DNA of 64,000 nt. It comes from Cordylochernes scorpioides. Its lineage: Eukaryota; Arthropoda; Arachnida; Pseudoscorpiones; Chernetidae. Made by a program: the position numbers and the translations under genes. The DNA lies in assembly GCA_030710605.1 (NCBI GenBank), contig CP092874.1:44728665-44792664 (forward strand), given 5' to 3'. Positions 31,701-42,050 of the stretch are shown one piece after another; the stretch's first letter is position 1; every line of letters starts with the position of its first letter. The notes beneath the pieces were generated by a model. It had not been told where the DNA came from, ran no database searches, and saw only the letters and a program-made list of their open reading frames with translations.

Positions 31701-33056
31701 CAGAGATATTAGTTCGTCCTACTATATTGATTAAATATTTCGAATTCCTTTCCCAATATTATATTGTAGACACAAAAAAAATTTTTTTACCATCTATACA
31801 GAATTTCTCTATGTTTAAAAAGAAGGAACATCAAATATTTTTGGCAAAATGAGTTCAGAACATGTTATTATATTTCAGATTTGTGGCCCAGGCTCAAAAC
31901 TGGCCATACAAGACCGCTCCTCTTTCAGGATGGTGTAAAGACCTTCCCGCAATGCACCATCTGCAGGACTTTCGCAGAGGCGATATCGTAGCCAATGAGG
32001 ATCTTCTGAGGCGCGATTATTGCTAGTTGAAAACTTTACCCATCTGCAGGACCAAAGAGGCCTCACCAGACCACCTCTTGGAATGCATGGGAAAATCAAG
32101 ACAGGACCTGTATTCCAACCCTGCCAAGATAGTGAATTTGATCTATGAATTTAGTCTCCATGACCTTGTATAATTATATAAGGGAATAATTAAAAAAAAA
32201 GATTTGTGGTTCTTATCAGCATAATAAATGCTAGGATATCCATTACAATTCTATAAACTGAAAAACTTGTATAAAAGTCGGAATTGAAACATGATATCAA
32301 AATGATAAAGGAAGGAAAGATTAATTTTGGGAGAGAAAATAAGTTATTGAAATGGAGTAGGTTCTAATCTAGGATATATCTTTCATTGAGAAAAAGTTAG
32401 ACTACCAACCTTTTGAGGCGAAGAAAAGATCCAGCAATCGCTGGTTCCCCAATGTCCTCTATAACATCACGACAGCAAGGTTGGGGTTGGAGACATAGGA
32501 CACCTCATGTGTCCCATGGTATGGTGAACCCTTATATCCTCTAACCTTATATTTGATGGCTTTCAAAGTTGTAAAAAGATAAATATCAATTATTATTATG
32601 CTGATATCTGGAAAGAGTAAAATGGTGGATGGAATTGTTAGTGTGCCCTAAATATGCATCACTTGATGTTCATTGGTTATTTCTAGACAAGATTTTCCCT
32701 ATATGATATCATGGCACATTCATTGTTTGAAAGATGGCATCATACTGGTGATGATAGTTACACTATGGCCATCTTGCCAGCAGGGCCAAATACGAACTTA
32801 CCTTGTTTTCTTGCTCCAAATGAACATTTGGAGCATAGTACTAATGGTGTGGTGCTGAAACGTACTTTTTATACTTTTTTTTAACAGTTAAAACTTCCAA
32901 ATATTGAATCCCCAAGAAACCAGAAAAAAGGTTGAATTATAGAAAGATATGCTGATTTCGTTTATTCATATAGTTTATATTATATTTTTCCGCCAATTTG
33001 TTCACTTTCATTATCTCTGGATATCGCAAATGATTTCTTGTTTAAAAGGTTGGGAC
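31701..33056. other. No gene recognised
   Basis: AT-rich spacer with no frame resembling a known protein. The most GC-rich part is 31880-32100; its minus-strand frame has no family I recognise. Confidence 0.5.
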
Positions 33057-33060
33057 TTAA

Positions 33061-34162
33061 CCCTTAACTGGACGGGTGGATTTTTCTTACGTAACTGGAT
33101 GGGTTGGGTAGATTCAACCCACCTATGTAACTTTATGAAATAAGCGCTAAATAATGATTGATATCAATATTTAAAAAAATATTTAATTAATATAGAGTTA
33201 ATATACAGATTTTGACTTTTAAAAATTCTGAATATAATCTATTTATAGTTTTCACAAATTATAAAGAAATGCTATTGCGAACCCTTAGTTGACATACAGA
33301 GCAAAGGGTTTTTATTTTTTACTGCGCTTTTTGATGGACATTTGTAGCACCTTTTTGGAGTATCAGATTGTTGTGCCATCGTAGATTCACTTTTTTTACT
33401 TGAACCATCATTTTTCTTGAATTGTCCTCTGTAATTGCAGTGGGAGAGAATTGAGATTACATGTGGCCAGGTGTTCATCAGTCAATGCTCTCCCAAGGTC
33501 AACAATAAAATGACTCCTTTCTTTTTTTATCAATCTGATTACCGATTTTTTTTTTTTTGGAACATAGGAGGCTAAAGTGGTTGTTCCAGAGAAACCAAAA
33601 ATAGAGGTTCCTGATTCTCTATTAGGGTGCGGTTGAAATTGTGGTGAATCTAAGGTTTGTTCTTTCTCATCTTCCCTAAATATGTAAGGCCATGTTCTTT
33701 CAACTTATCAACTAATTCTACTGAAGTGAACCAATTGTCTGCTGGAATATTTCTTCCAAAGTCTGGTCGACTAATCTCTAAAACATATATATTTTGAGTT
33801 GGCAGGGATAGTTCTCTCTGTTGACTTGATTGATTATTCTACTTATCCAAAGAAAGAAGTGTTATTTTATAAAAAGGAAGCTAAAAATAGCGGAAGATAG
33901 AGACTCAAGTATGAGCCACGAGCTAACACTGACACAAAAAATTCTCACGCTTCTGGACGGGCTGGGCGGAATCCGCCCACACATGCAAATTTAACCCCCC
34001 TCCCAAAACTGAAATTTATAAACGATGGATGTAAAATGTTTGTATCACTGTAAAATTAGAATACATGAAAGCTGTTAGCTCTAGGGGTAAACGAAAAATA
34101 TATATTTTTCCTATATTAAATTTATGCATGGGCAGAATCTACCCAACCCGTCCAGTTAAGGG
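33061..34162 (-). mobile_element. piggyBac transposon 3, internally deleted
   Basis: Perfect 17-bp terminal inverted repeats CCCTTAACTGGACGGGT at both ends, with TTAA duplications at 33057-33060 and 34163-34166. The minus strand keeps transposase pieces, listed separately. Confidence 0.93.
33272..33800 (-). pseudogene. piggyBac 3 transposase remnants
   Basis: About 33670-33760 reads RNIPADNWFTSVELVDKL, the second catalytic block of piggyBac (DNWFTS). About 33290-33360 reads KRCYKCPSKSAVKNKN, a decayed C-terminal cysteine-rich domain. The first and third aspartate blocks are absent, so the product is inactive. Confidence 0.8.
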
Positions 34163-34627
34163 TTAAAATAGCACTTTTGTATCAAATATCAGAAATATAT
34201 GCTATCAATATTTATAAGTTTCTTAATGAAAATATCTGATTGCTCATGTTTCCATCTTTATTTTGAAAATTAGAAAAATATTTTGCAATCTAATCATTCA
34301 CATGTGCAAATATAGATGACAGACAAATAAAACTACTCAAATGTAATTAAAAGGAATACCTCTTGTAGATGCTTCATTTTAATTTCTTCAATAAGTTATT
34401 TATGTGATCGTTTATAATTTCCATGATCAAAGTGAATTGGAGAGGTAAGTTGTATTTGAGGAAGAGCTGATGCACATCTCACTTGTCAGCTTAGACATCA
34501 AATAGGTAATCTTACAGTGGATATCGAAAAAATGAGAAAATATCTTGGTAAACACATGAATAAATATTAAAAATCAACAAATAGATTTTTTTAGAAGAGA
34601 ATTTCGCCTAATTCAAACACTAAATGT

Positions 34628-34802
34628 TAACACAAGGTAATAAGACCAAATCCAAATAAATAAATAGTGTGTCACGTTTCGGTACTTTTGTCTGAAGATG
34701 GTAACAACGCTGTTACCGAAACGTGACACACTATTTATTTATTTGGATTTGGTCTTATTACCTTGTGTTTATAATCTACAATCCAAATTGTGCCTCATCA
34801 AC
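34628..34802. mobile_element. Foldback family F, compact copy
   Basis: Left arm ACACAAGGTAATAAGACC ... GTGTGTCACGTTTCGG and right arm CCGAAACGTGACACAC ... GGTCTTATTACCTTGTGT are nearly perfect inverted repeats. The centre has CTGAAGATGGTAACAACG, the hammerhead-like segment discussed in the findings. Confidence 0.85.
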
Positions 34803-34908
34803 TAAATGTTAACATTTATTCAAATAACTTTTGAAAGGCTTGATGGAATATAAATATTAAATTTTATTGTAAAATATACGGATATTAATTATATATATAG
34901 GTCACAAT

Positions 34909-36689
34909 TAGGGCCTCCAATCCCGGTACATATTTTCAATCCCAGGATTCGGGATTGCTTTTTTCTCAATCCTGGGATCCCGGGATTGAAAAACATTTTC
35001 ATTTTTCTACGCCAAGAGGTATATCATTTCGTTCGTTATATTTTACATTTTTTCTTTTATATAGGGCCAATGACGTGGCACTTACTTCGATGAAAACAAC
35101 CTGAAAGCCATATATTTTGCGCCTGCTTATGTACTAAATCATTGCTTTTGGGTTACAGTTTGAAATTATCTGTCAATTACTGTACACACATCTGGAAAAA
35201 AATTGGACTAATAATGTGACCCAATTTTACCATCATTGCGCACCCATCAGTTGTAACACACACAATATCAGTTTCGAAGTCGATTCCAAACTCCAAGAGC
35301 TTAGCACCAATGACATATTTGCATTGTTCAGAGGAAAATACTCCATATATTCGAGTCAAGCCAAGATTCCACACCTTGGTACGGCTATGAATATTAATGT
35401 TCAGGTAACGCTTGCTTCTGATTGACGTCCATTCATCCAGCGTAAGGCTGAAAAGTTGCCCCTTTTCTTTCTCCATCTGAAGCTCTCGAACGACCTTCTC
35501 ATGAAATGTGCCCGCAAAACGACACATCTTAATGGTCTCTGCGGAGAGAGGAATTTCATGTCCAAGAGCATTGAGGCACTTGCGTAGATCCTTAGATGTG
35601 ACAAAAACGGAGAATGGCAATCCGTCGAGAGCTATCATTCTAGCTAGCACAGCATCAGTCGATCGATCAATGGAAACAGACGAAAAATGATCGAGAATTG
35701 ATATCTTGGGGGTCTTTTTTGCAGGGGTCTGTATATCAACTTCGTCTTTAACTTTTCTCTTTGAAGTTTCGATTCCGTGGACCGCCTTCTGGTGTACATG
35801 CAGCCCTTTTGTTGACCCACCGACGCATTTTCAAAATCCTTTTGCACACTTTACATTGTGCATTTTGCCCAGATCCGTCTCGTAGGTAATAGCACCAGAT
35901 TCCTTCTGATTTAAAAGGAATAAACTTCGCCATCACAATCAAGAAGTGATAAGCTTACCAAAAATGTCCGACGCGTTTTCTATTGAGAAATAACAAGGTC
36001 CGAGAATATTGTTTTAGAGACTTTGTTTTATGTTCGTATAAGTTGAAAACTACTTTAGGCTGATGCTTGATAGTGACGAAGCATTTAATGAAATGGCATT
36101 AAATAAATTTAATTTAAATTAAATGACAGAAAAGCTAGCGAGGGTTTCACAAAATGAACAGCAGAGCAGTGCGTTCATGATGACCCATGCATACAGAGTA
36201 CAGGATGGAGAGTATAAACATAGATTAAAAAAAATAAATTATAAAACCATTTGGAGCCCAGATAAGAGGTTAGTGGCAGGTCCATGTTACATGCAGGTCC
36301 CGCCACAAAAATAAAGGGATGCCGCTACTATCTAAGAAGCCACTATTTGCATGTCAACAAAACCTGGGGCCCCCTCCATGTATACTGCTGCATACTCTCA
36401 TTCTAGAGGCTGCCATTTTGGAAAGATCTTGCAGAATAACCCTTCGTTATTAGTGCATGAAAATAATTTCAAATCTCTCAGAAAAAAAAAGACCCGAAAT
36501 GCAGCTGTATAAACAAAACGTCAAAAGTGTGCTATCTCATCATCTGTTTGATTACCAAAATGCTAGATAAGAAAATATATTTTTGTGCTGGTTTTCATGC
36601 ACAAACCATTAATCCCAGGATTTTTCGAGCAGAATCCCGGGATTTTGGGATCATTATTTGGCTCCGGGATCCCGGGATTGGAGGCCTTA
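34909..36689 (-). mobile_element. hAT transposon, truncated, with 8-bp TSD
   Basis: Terminal inverted repeats TAGGGCCTCCAATCCCGG and, inverted, TAAGGCCTCCAATCCCGG, flanked by GTCACAAT at 34901-34908 and 36690-36697. Subterminal GGGATCCCGGGATT motifs are repeated at both ends. The minus strand codes for the N-terminal half of a BED/hAT transposase only. Confidence 0.93.
35177..35933 (-). pseudogene. hAT transposase, N-terminal half, frameshifted
   Basis: Begins MAKFIPFKSEGIWCYY at 35933. A BED zinc finger has its cysteines in CKVCKRIL and its histidines after a frameshift near 35830. After a second shift near 35645 a 157-residue frame reads LARMIALDGLPFSVF, LFSLTLDEWTS and CVTTDGCAMMVK, motifs of the hAT RNase H-like fold including the first acidic residue. 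It stops at 35177, before the insertion and dimerisation domains. Inactive. Confidence 0.85.
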
Positions 36690-36697
36690 GTCACAAT

Positions 36698-37489
36698 TTA
36701 TAAACATTATTATATGTATCACCTAGCCCTGACCTGCAAAACATCCCATCTCAACCACTTTTCCTGTTTGAAAATCATTTAAATGTGCCCCTACTTTATA
36801 AAAAAAAAAAAAAAAACGTTCCATACCTCCAATGTATTGTAAATAATCTACCATTCAATCTGTAACAAGTGAATGAACAAAAGTAAGTCGGTTATATAAC
36901 CTCTGTTAGAAATAGAGGGGGTGCATAACCAAAATAGATTCTTCTTCCCCATCCAAACCTTGTGTCAGCCATTTTGCTATGTTGTATCACCATCTGTTTG
37001 GTCATCAGGTGAGCCTCGGGTTTAGGCTAGATGGTTCACAGTTCAGACAGTACACAGTAGACAGTTCACAGATCAGCAGGACACGCAGTCTATTCCTGGC
37101 TTCAAGCTGGTTCCCATCTTCTTCAGGACTTTTCGCCGACTTTCTGTCAAACCTTGTGCAGATCTGGACTCACCTATGGTTTAAGAACTACCCTATTTTC
37201 ATCATTTTTGTCTGGAAACTTCTTGTTTCCGAAATCCATCGTGCCTTGTCTTCTTTAACAAAGGAGAAGCCGGTTGGCCATCGACTGCAAAAACCAGGTG
37301 GTATATTTTCGATCGACTGTCTAGCTGGGAGAGATATATTTCTCCCTAATTAGCGAGATTTCGAGATCACGACAGCTTGCGTTAGAGAGTCGACAGGATG
37401 CTTTAAATTTTATAGCGCCAACTTTTAAGCTAAAAAACAAAAAATCAAGCTCAAAAAGAATAAAGAACCCAGGAAAATTGATAAATTTA
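36698..37489. other. No gene recognised
   Basis: A 124-residue plus-strand frame (36979-37353) has no recognisable motif and is probably chance. Poly-A run near 36800. Confidence 0.4.
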
Positions 37490-38010
37490 TGTAACTCTGC
37501 TGTCCTAAAAGCTTATGTCGATAGTTGCTTAAATACCATTTCTAAGATTCCACTCTTCATTGTAGAATATATAAGCAGAATGATCCAATACAGTATTAGA
37601 GCTCTAAGAGAAGTGGTTGGGTAGATTAAATTGGCAAAACCGCTGGGAGGGTTCACCACTGATGAAGGGGGTCGGTGGAAGGCTGGTTAAACCATTTGGT
37701 TTTCGACCACTAGGACCCGGGTTCGATTCCCGCATTGGACACTTTTTTTCTGTTTAAAAAAGAAAATGCTCCAATGGCCCCCGATTCTTGCAAAAGTCCA
37801 ACCCCACCAGCGAGTGCAAGTAACCAAACGGGGCACTGGCATTTGTAAGTGCAAAGTCGAACTGCTTTTCACATGTGTAGACATGTGGTGCGCTTACAGT
37901 AAAAAGCAGTCGCTAACTACCCACCATGATTATCATGGCCTGTACCGCGTGTTCTAGGGACCACTGATGAGCCAAGCCTTCCCAATATTTTTCATCGCAG
38001 TAAGAAAAGT
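37490..38010. repeat. Partial foldback copy, target of a SINE
   Basis: Shares TCCTAAAAGCTTATGTC and AACCGCTGGGAGGGTTCACC with the palindrome at 3105-3616. The SINE insertion splits the motif CCACTGATGAGCCA. Confidence 0.75.
37666..37960 (+). mobile_element. tRNA-derived SINE with perfect 10-bp TSD
   Basis: 295 bp flanked by CCACTGATGA at 37656-37665 and 37961-37970. The head is tRNA-like: B box GGTTCGATTCC at 37720-37730, anticodon loop TTTTCGA reading TTC (Glu), and acceptor end CATTGGACA. The body contains AGTGCAAAGTCGAAC and the palindrome CCATGATTATCATGG. A full-length relative is at 54676-54950, a diverged one at 44260-44450 and truncated ones at 2662-2826 and 45082-45190. Polymerase III transcription is expected from the head. 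Confidence 0.9.
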
Positions 38011-38429
38011 AGAAGTTTGTTTTATGTTTAAAAGAAACATCCGTACTTTGATGCTTCCATTTTTTACACTTGACATAAATGGATTTATACATGGTGTGTG
38101 TCTACCCATTAAAAACAAAATAAACACAAACAGAATTAAATATAAAACACAAATATTTATTTATCACAATAAGTAATCAAAAGTGATCCATCAGAAACTA
38201 TTCCTCTGCCAATACAAGGTGACAAGACCAAATTGCTATAATACAAACTGTACCCTATCATTCCTTTGCCAATGTTATAAACTAATAGAGATAAGTATTG
38301 AGTAGTTTAACACAAAATTATATAAAGAGATAGAAATTTTGCCAGGAAAAAATTGATCTATAAAAGCACAGGGCGCCTCTCCCGTCAAAATAAACGTCAA
38401 AACTAGACGCCATCTATTGACTGTTGCGG

Positions 38430-38775
38430 CAAACTAGTGGCCTCGGGTCAGAGACAAAACCACAACACCAGTTTTGGCAAACTTAGAAGCTTTCACCTAG
38501 AGACCATGGTTTCAAGCTAATGGCTCCCGTCAGTCCAGGGTAGATTTATTCCATTAGATCCCATGTGGATCTAATGGAATCCGCTAAAGAGGTGTTTAGC
38601 TGGCAAAGTGGCTAGGCCAAATCTATGGCCAAATTATGGATGGAAATTTTGCAGTTGAATTAAGTCCGCCCTAGGCTGAAGAGAGCCATTAGCCTGAAAC
38701 CATGATCTCTAGTTGGACACTTCTCAGTTTACCAAAGTTGGTGTTGTGCCTTTGTCACCGAACAGAGGCTGCTTT
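38430..38775. repeat. Foldback element, about 100-bp arms
   Basis: Left arm with ACCAGTTTTGGCAAAC and ACCATGGTTTCAAGCTAATGG is inverted on the right as CCATTAGCCTGAAACCATG and GTTTACCAAAGTTGGTG. An inner palindrome ATTCCATTAGATCC / GGATCTAATGGAAT surrounds the centre. Confidence 0.75.
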
Positions 38776-38912
38776 TATAAAGTTATATTTATATATATAT
38801 ATTTAATTAAAAAGGTATATATTGATTCAAAATATAATTTATTTTACCAATATTTCAGTTGGCTGAGCATCAACCTTTTTTTTCTCTCTCTCAATTGGTA
38901 AAATAAATGATA

Positions 38913-38997
38913 CAGTAGAACCTCTCTGTAAAGGACACCTAATTGCAGAGCCGAAGTGTCCTTTAGGGAGAGGTGTCCTCTGATGGAGGTTCTACTG
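38913..38997. mobile_element. Mini TIR element, pogo-like (family P), 85 bp
   Basis: TA, then CAGTAGAACCTCTCTGTAAA ... GGAGGTTCTACTG, then TA. Further copies are at 41548-41730, 50075-50249, 51965-52139, 52986-53086, 53273-53447 and 58995-59154. Confidence 0.85.
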
Positions 38998-39082
38998 TAT
39001 TTTGATCCAATATATGCCTTTTTAATTGAAGATGTATTTATGTATTGCTCTATTTTCAAAAAATTATATATATATATATATA

Positions 39083-39169
39083 CAGTTAAACCTGTCTATA
39101 GCACCTCCTCTCTATAGCACCCTATTTTGGTGAGTCCCAAGAGGGGGCGCTATAGACAGGTTTAACTGT
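39083..39169. mobile_element. Mini TIR element, second pogo-like family, 87 bp
   Basis: TA, CAGTTAAACCTGTCTATAGC ... GCTATAGACAGGTTTAACTG, TA. The perfect 20-bp inverted termini are a different sequence from family P. Confidence 0.85.
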
Positions 39170-39599
39170 ATATATATAGAGAGAGATTCACACAATTTAG
39201 ATTAGAGAGATGGCAATGTAACAACAAAACTAAATGGTATCTTAGATGTGATCAGCCCTGTGAGTACAGTACTTCAGTCTGAGAGAGGGGAGGATAGTAA
39301 CAATAATGTTACCTAGTTGTCACCTCAGAATATATACAAATGTTAAAAATCTCTAACAAACCATTTACTAAATATAAACAGATGTGACATCATATTCACA
39401 TCAAACCTATAAACAGCAAAATGGCAAAAATGCTGTTATTAAAACATCATGCACAATGTATCGATTTAGGTATTTTTATTTCATGTCCCTAATCTATAAT
39501 TTAAATTATACCTTATCATTATATTGTATTATGGTTTGATAGAAACAATTAGGTTATAAAGGGGTCTACAAAATATGATTAGATGAAAATAAAATTTAT

Positions 39600-40062
39600 A
39601 ATAAAGCACAATTTGGATTATAGATTATAGCTAAAAGGTAATAAGACCTAATCCAATAAATTAATAGTATGTGATGTTTCGGTAACAGCGTTGTTACTAT
39701 CTTCAGACAAGAGAATAAATAGTAATTTATGGTATTAAGATGCATTAGCACGCCATCTGTTATCAAAATTCAAAACTATTATAGACGCGTATGATTATTT
39801 TTGAAAATAAACAATTTCTACTGCCCTTACTGCAATGGAAATATTAATGGGAGGGCCTGGCTCATCAGTGGTGAGCCATTGCAGTAAGGGCAGTAGAATT
39901 TTTTTATTTTCAAAAAGAATCATACGTGTCTATAATAAGTTTCAAATTTTAATTTATGGTATATGAATGGTAATAAATGGCCACTTATTCTTTTGTCTGA
40001 AGATGGTAACAATGCTGTTACCCAAACGTCACACACTATTAATTAATTTAGATTAGGTCTTG
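39600..40062. mobile_element. Foldback family F copy with another foldback nested inside
   Basis: F arms at 39600-39715 and 39990-40062. Between them lies a short-armed copy of the 3105-3616 palindrome (39738-39955). Confidence 0.8.
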
Positions 40063-40222
40063 TAGAAAAAAAAGTAGAAAAAATAAAAAGAGAGATAATT
40101 ATATTAAGAAAAACAAGGCATGGGACTGAAAACTTGTCCAGTGTATTAAAAAAATATTTTTATATCTATATACAAAAAATGTACAAGAGTGAAATTGTAC
40201 TGGGATCAGGTAAATAAATTAA

Positions 40223-40515
40223 GAAAAAGGGCATCTCCTGATGGCACAAGCCATCAGCAACTTTTAGTTGCACGATCAGGAGATGCCCTTTTTCTTAATT
40301 TATCTATAAATATAAAAAATGCAAAAAATGTATAAAACAAACACAATTCCAAGAAAAGAAAGCTACGGGGGGGGGGGGGGGGGGGGGGTAAAGCCTTTAT
40401 TGTAAAAATAGTACAAGAGTGAAATCAGAAAAGAAAAAAGATAAAGGCATCTCCTGATCGTGCAACTAAAAGTTGCTGATGACTTGCGTCATCAGTCGGA
40501 ATAATTAAAAATTAA
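40223..40515. repeat. Two copies of an inverted GGCATCTCCTGAT hairpin with (G)22 between
   Basis: GGGCATCTCCTGAT / ATCAGGAGATGCCC with internal GCAACTTTTAGTTGC lies at 40231-40291, and a related hairpin at 40445-40500. A run of 22 G lies at 40367-40388. Similar sequence follows the ribozyme at 60640-60685, which suggests these are ends of one element family. Confidence 0.7.
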
Positions 40516-40528
40516 TGAATACAAATTG

Positions 40529-40626
40529 ATAAGGCACAATTTGGATTATAGATTATAAACCTAAGGTAATAAGACCAAATCCAAATAAATAAATAGTGTG
40601 TGACGTTTCGGTAACAGCGTTGTTAC
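40529..40626. mobile_element. Foldback family F, single arm
   Basis: GATAAGGCACAATTTGG through GACGTTTCGGTAACAGCGTT; the right arm is lost. Confidence 0.8.
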
Positions 40627-40917
40627 TTCAAAGAGTGAGATTGTTCTGAAATTTGTCATCTGTTTTGATGGTACTGAATGCTCTGTGAATTCTTCGAATG
40701 CATATATGTATCGGTGAAAAATTCACAGCCCTGTTTATATCCAAAACCACCTTTTTGGTTACCATTCAAAAACAAATGAGAACCCACTATATAAATGTAA
40801 CAAAATATATACAATCTATTCTCTTTTTAAGATCTACCAAGAACAAATTTCATAAATTTAAACATTTTTTTTTTCCAAAAAACAATTCAAAAATATGATT
40901 ACTCTTTAGAACAAAAA

Positions 40918-41055
40918 CCTACAAGAAAATAAGCCCTAATCCAAATAAATTAATAGTGTGTGATGTTTTGGTAATAGTGTTGTTACCAAAATGTCACACA
41001 TTCGGTCTTATTTCTTTGTAATTATAATCTATAATCCTAATTGTGCTTTATCAAG
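40918..41055. mobile_element. Foldback family F copy
   Basis: Diverged arms with GTGTGTGATGTTTTGGTAA and ACCAAAATGTCACACA; the right arm ends CCTAATTGTGC. Confidence 0.75.
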
Positions 41056-41547
41056 AACAAAACCTAAAAATATAATTTAGGAAGTATTAATAATTAGCAA
41101 TAATACACTCAAAAAATAAAATTTGAATTAAAGTGAAAGAATAGAAAATAAGCAAAAACAATGCTAGCCGATACTGTAATACAATTAATTCTATTACCAA
41201 GATTTTATGCACATTGGTTTATACTTATACAAATTGTTAAATTGCACTGAAAATAATAAAAGATAAAATTGGCTAATGTTTGGTATTTGGAGGTAACAAA
41301 TATGACATTTTATAGTATTGAACTGTGTCCTCCTTAGAATATGGGAAGTACATTGGTGGAACTCTAGGTTATGTATTTACATATATCATCAATTCTTTAC
41401 CATCATCCAGGTTAGATACAATAAGCCAGTTTTATAGTGAAGTTTTACAGTATATAACCTCTCTTCTATCCCCAACACTGACTCGGCATTTACCTCACCC
41501 CCCAAACACCTTTCAAATTACCAGCTTTCACTTAACTAAAGATTGTA

Positions 41548-41730
41548 CAGTAGAAACTCCATGAGAGGACTCTCGCGCAAGAGAACACCTCTCTACAAAG
41601 GATAGTTTTAATCATTTATCATTTAATCATTTTATTCAATTATCAATTTTACTATTTAAGAGGATACCTCTCCCTGAAGGACACTTTGGCTCTACAATTA
41701 GGTGTTGTCCTTAACAAGAAGTTTCTACTG
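41548..41730. mobile_element. Mini TIR element, family P
   Basis: CAGTAGAAACTCC ... AGTTTCTACTG flanked by TA; 183 bp. Confidence 0.8.
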
Positions 41731-41756
41731 TATTAAAAATTGGAATTTAATAAAAA

Positions 41757-41907
41757 CGATAATGTACAATTTGGATTATAGATTATAGCTACAAGAAAAA
41801 AGGACCTAATCCAAATAAATTAATAGTGCGTGACGTTTTAGTAAAAACGCTGTTACCGAAATGTCACACACTATTAATTCATTTAGATTAGGTCTTATTT
41901 TCTTGAA
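41757..41907. mobile_element. Foldback family F copy near the DNMT1 3' end
   Basis: Arms AATTTGGATTATAG ... GCGTGACGTTTTAG and GAAATGTCACACACTATTAA. It lies 66 bp beyond the DNMT1 stop codon, so it may overlap the 3' UTR. Confidence 0.75.
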
Positions 41908-41972
41908 GATGGGAATTTGAAATAGTATTTTCAATGATCATCTGAATTTTTATAATTATAGTTGAAATAGTT

Positions 41973-42050
41973 CTATACAGTCTGTGTGAGACTTCTGACC
42001 ATCTCTCTACCAATGGCAGCAGCTAGAGGGGGCGGCACTGCATTTCCAAT
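41973..42050 (-). CDS. DNMT1: DNMT1 terminal coding exon (motif X)
   Basis: 25 codons, IGNAVPPPLAAAIGREMV to the stop at 41973-41975; acceptor TTGTCCAG. It lies 6 kb from exon j, across a Helitron and a tandem duplication. Confidence 0.93.
   Translation of the reverse strand: MGNAVPPPLAAAIGREMVRSLTQTV

Noticed and set aside
40231-40291. Rho-independent terminator-like hairpin followed by T-rich sequence
   Set aside because: No bacterial context; it is part of a dispersed repeat also found at 40445 and 60640.
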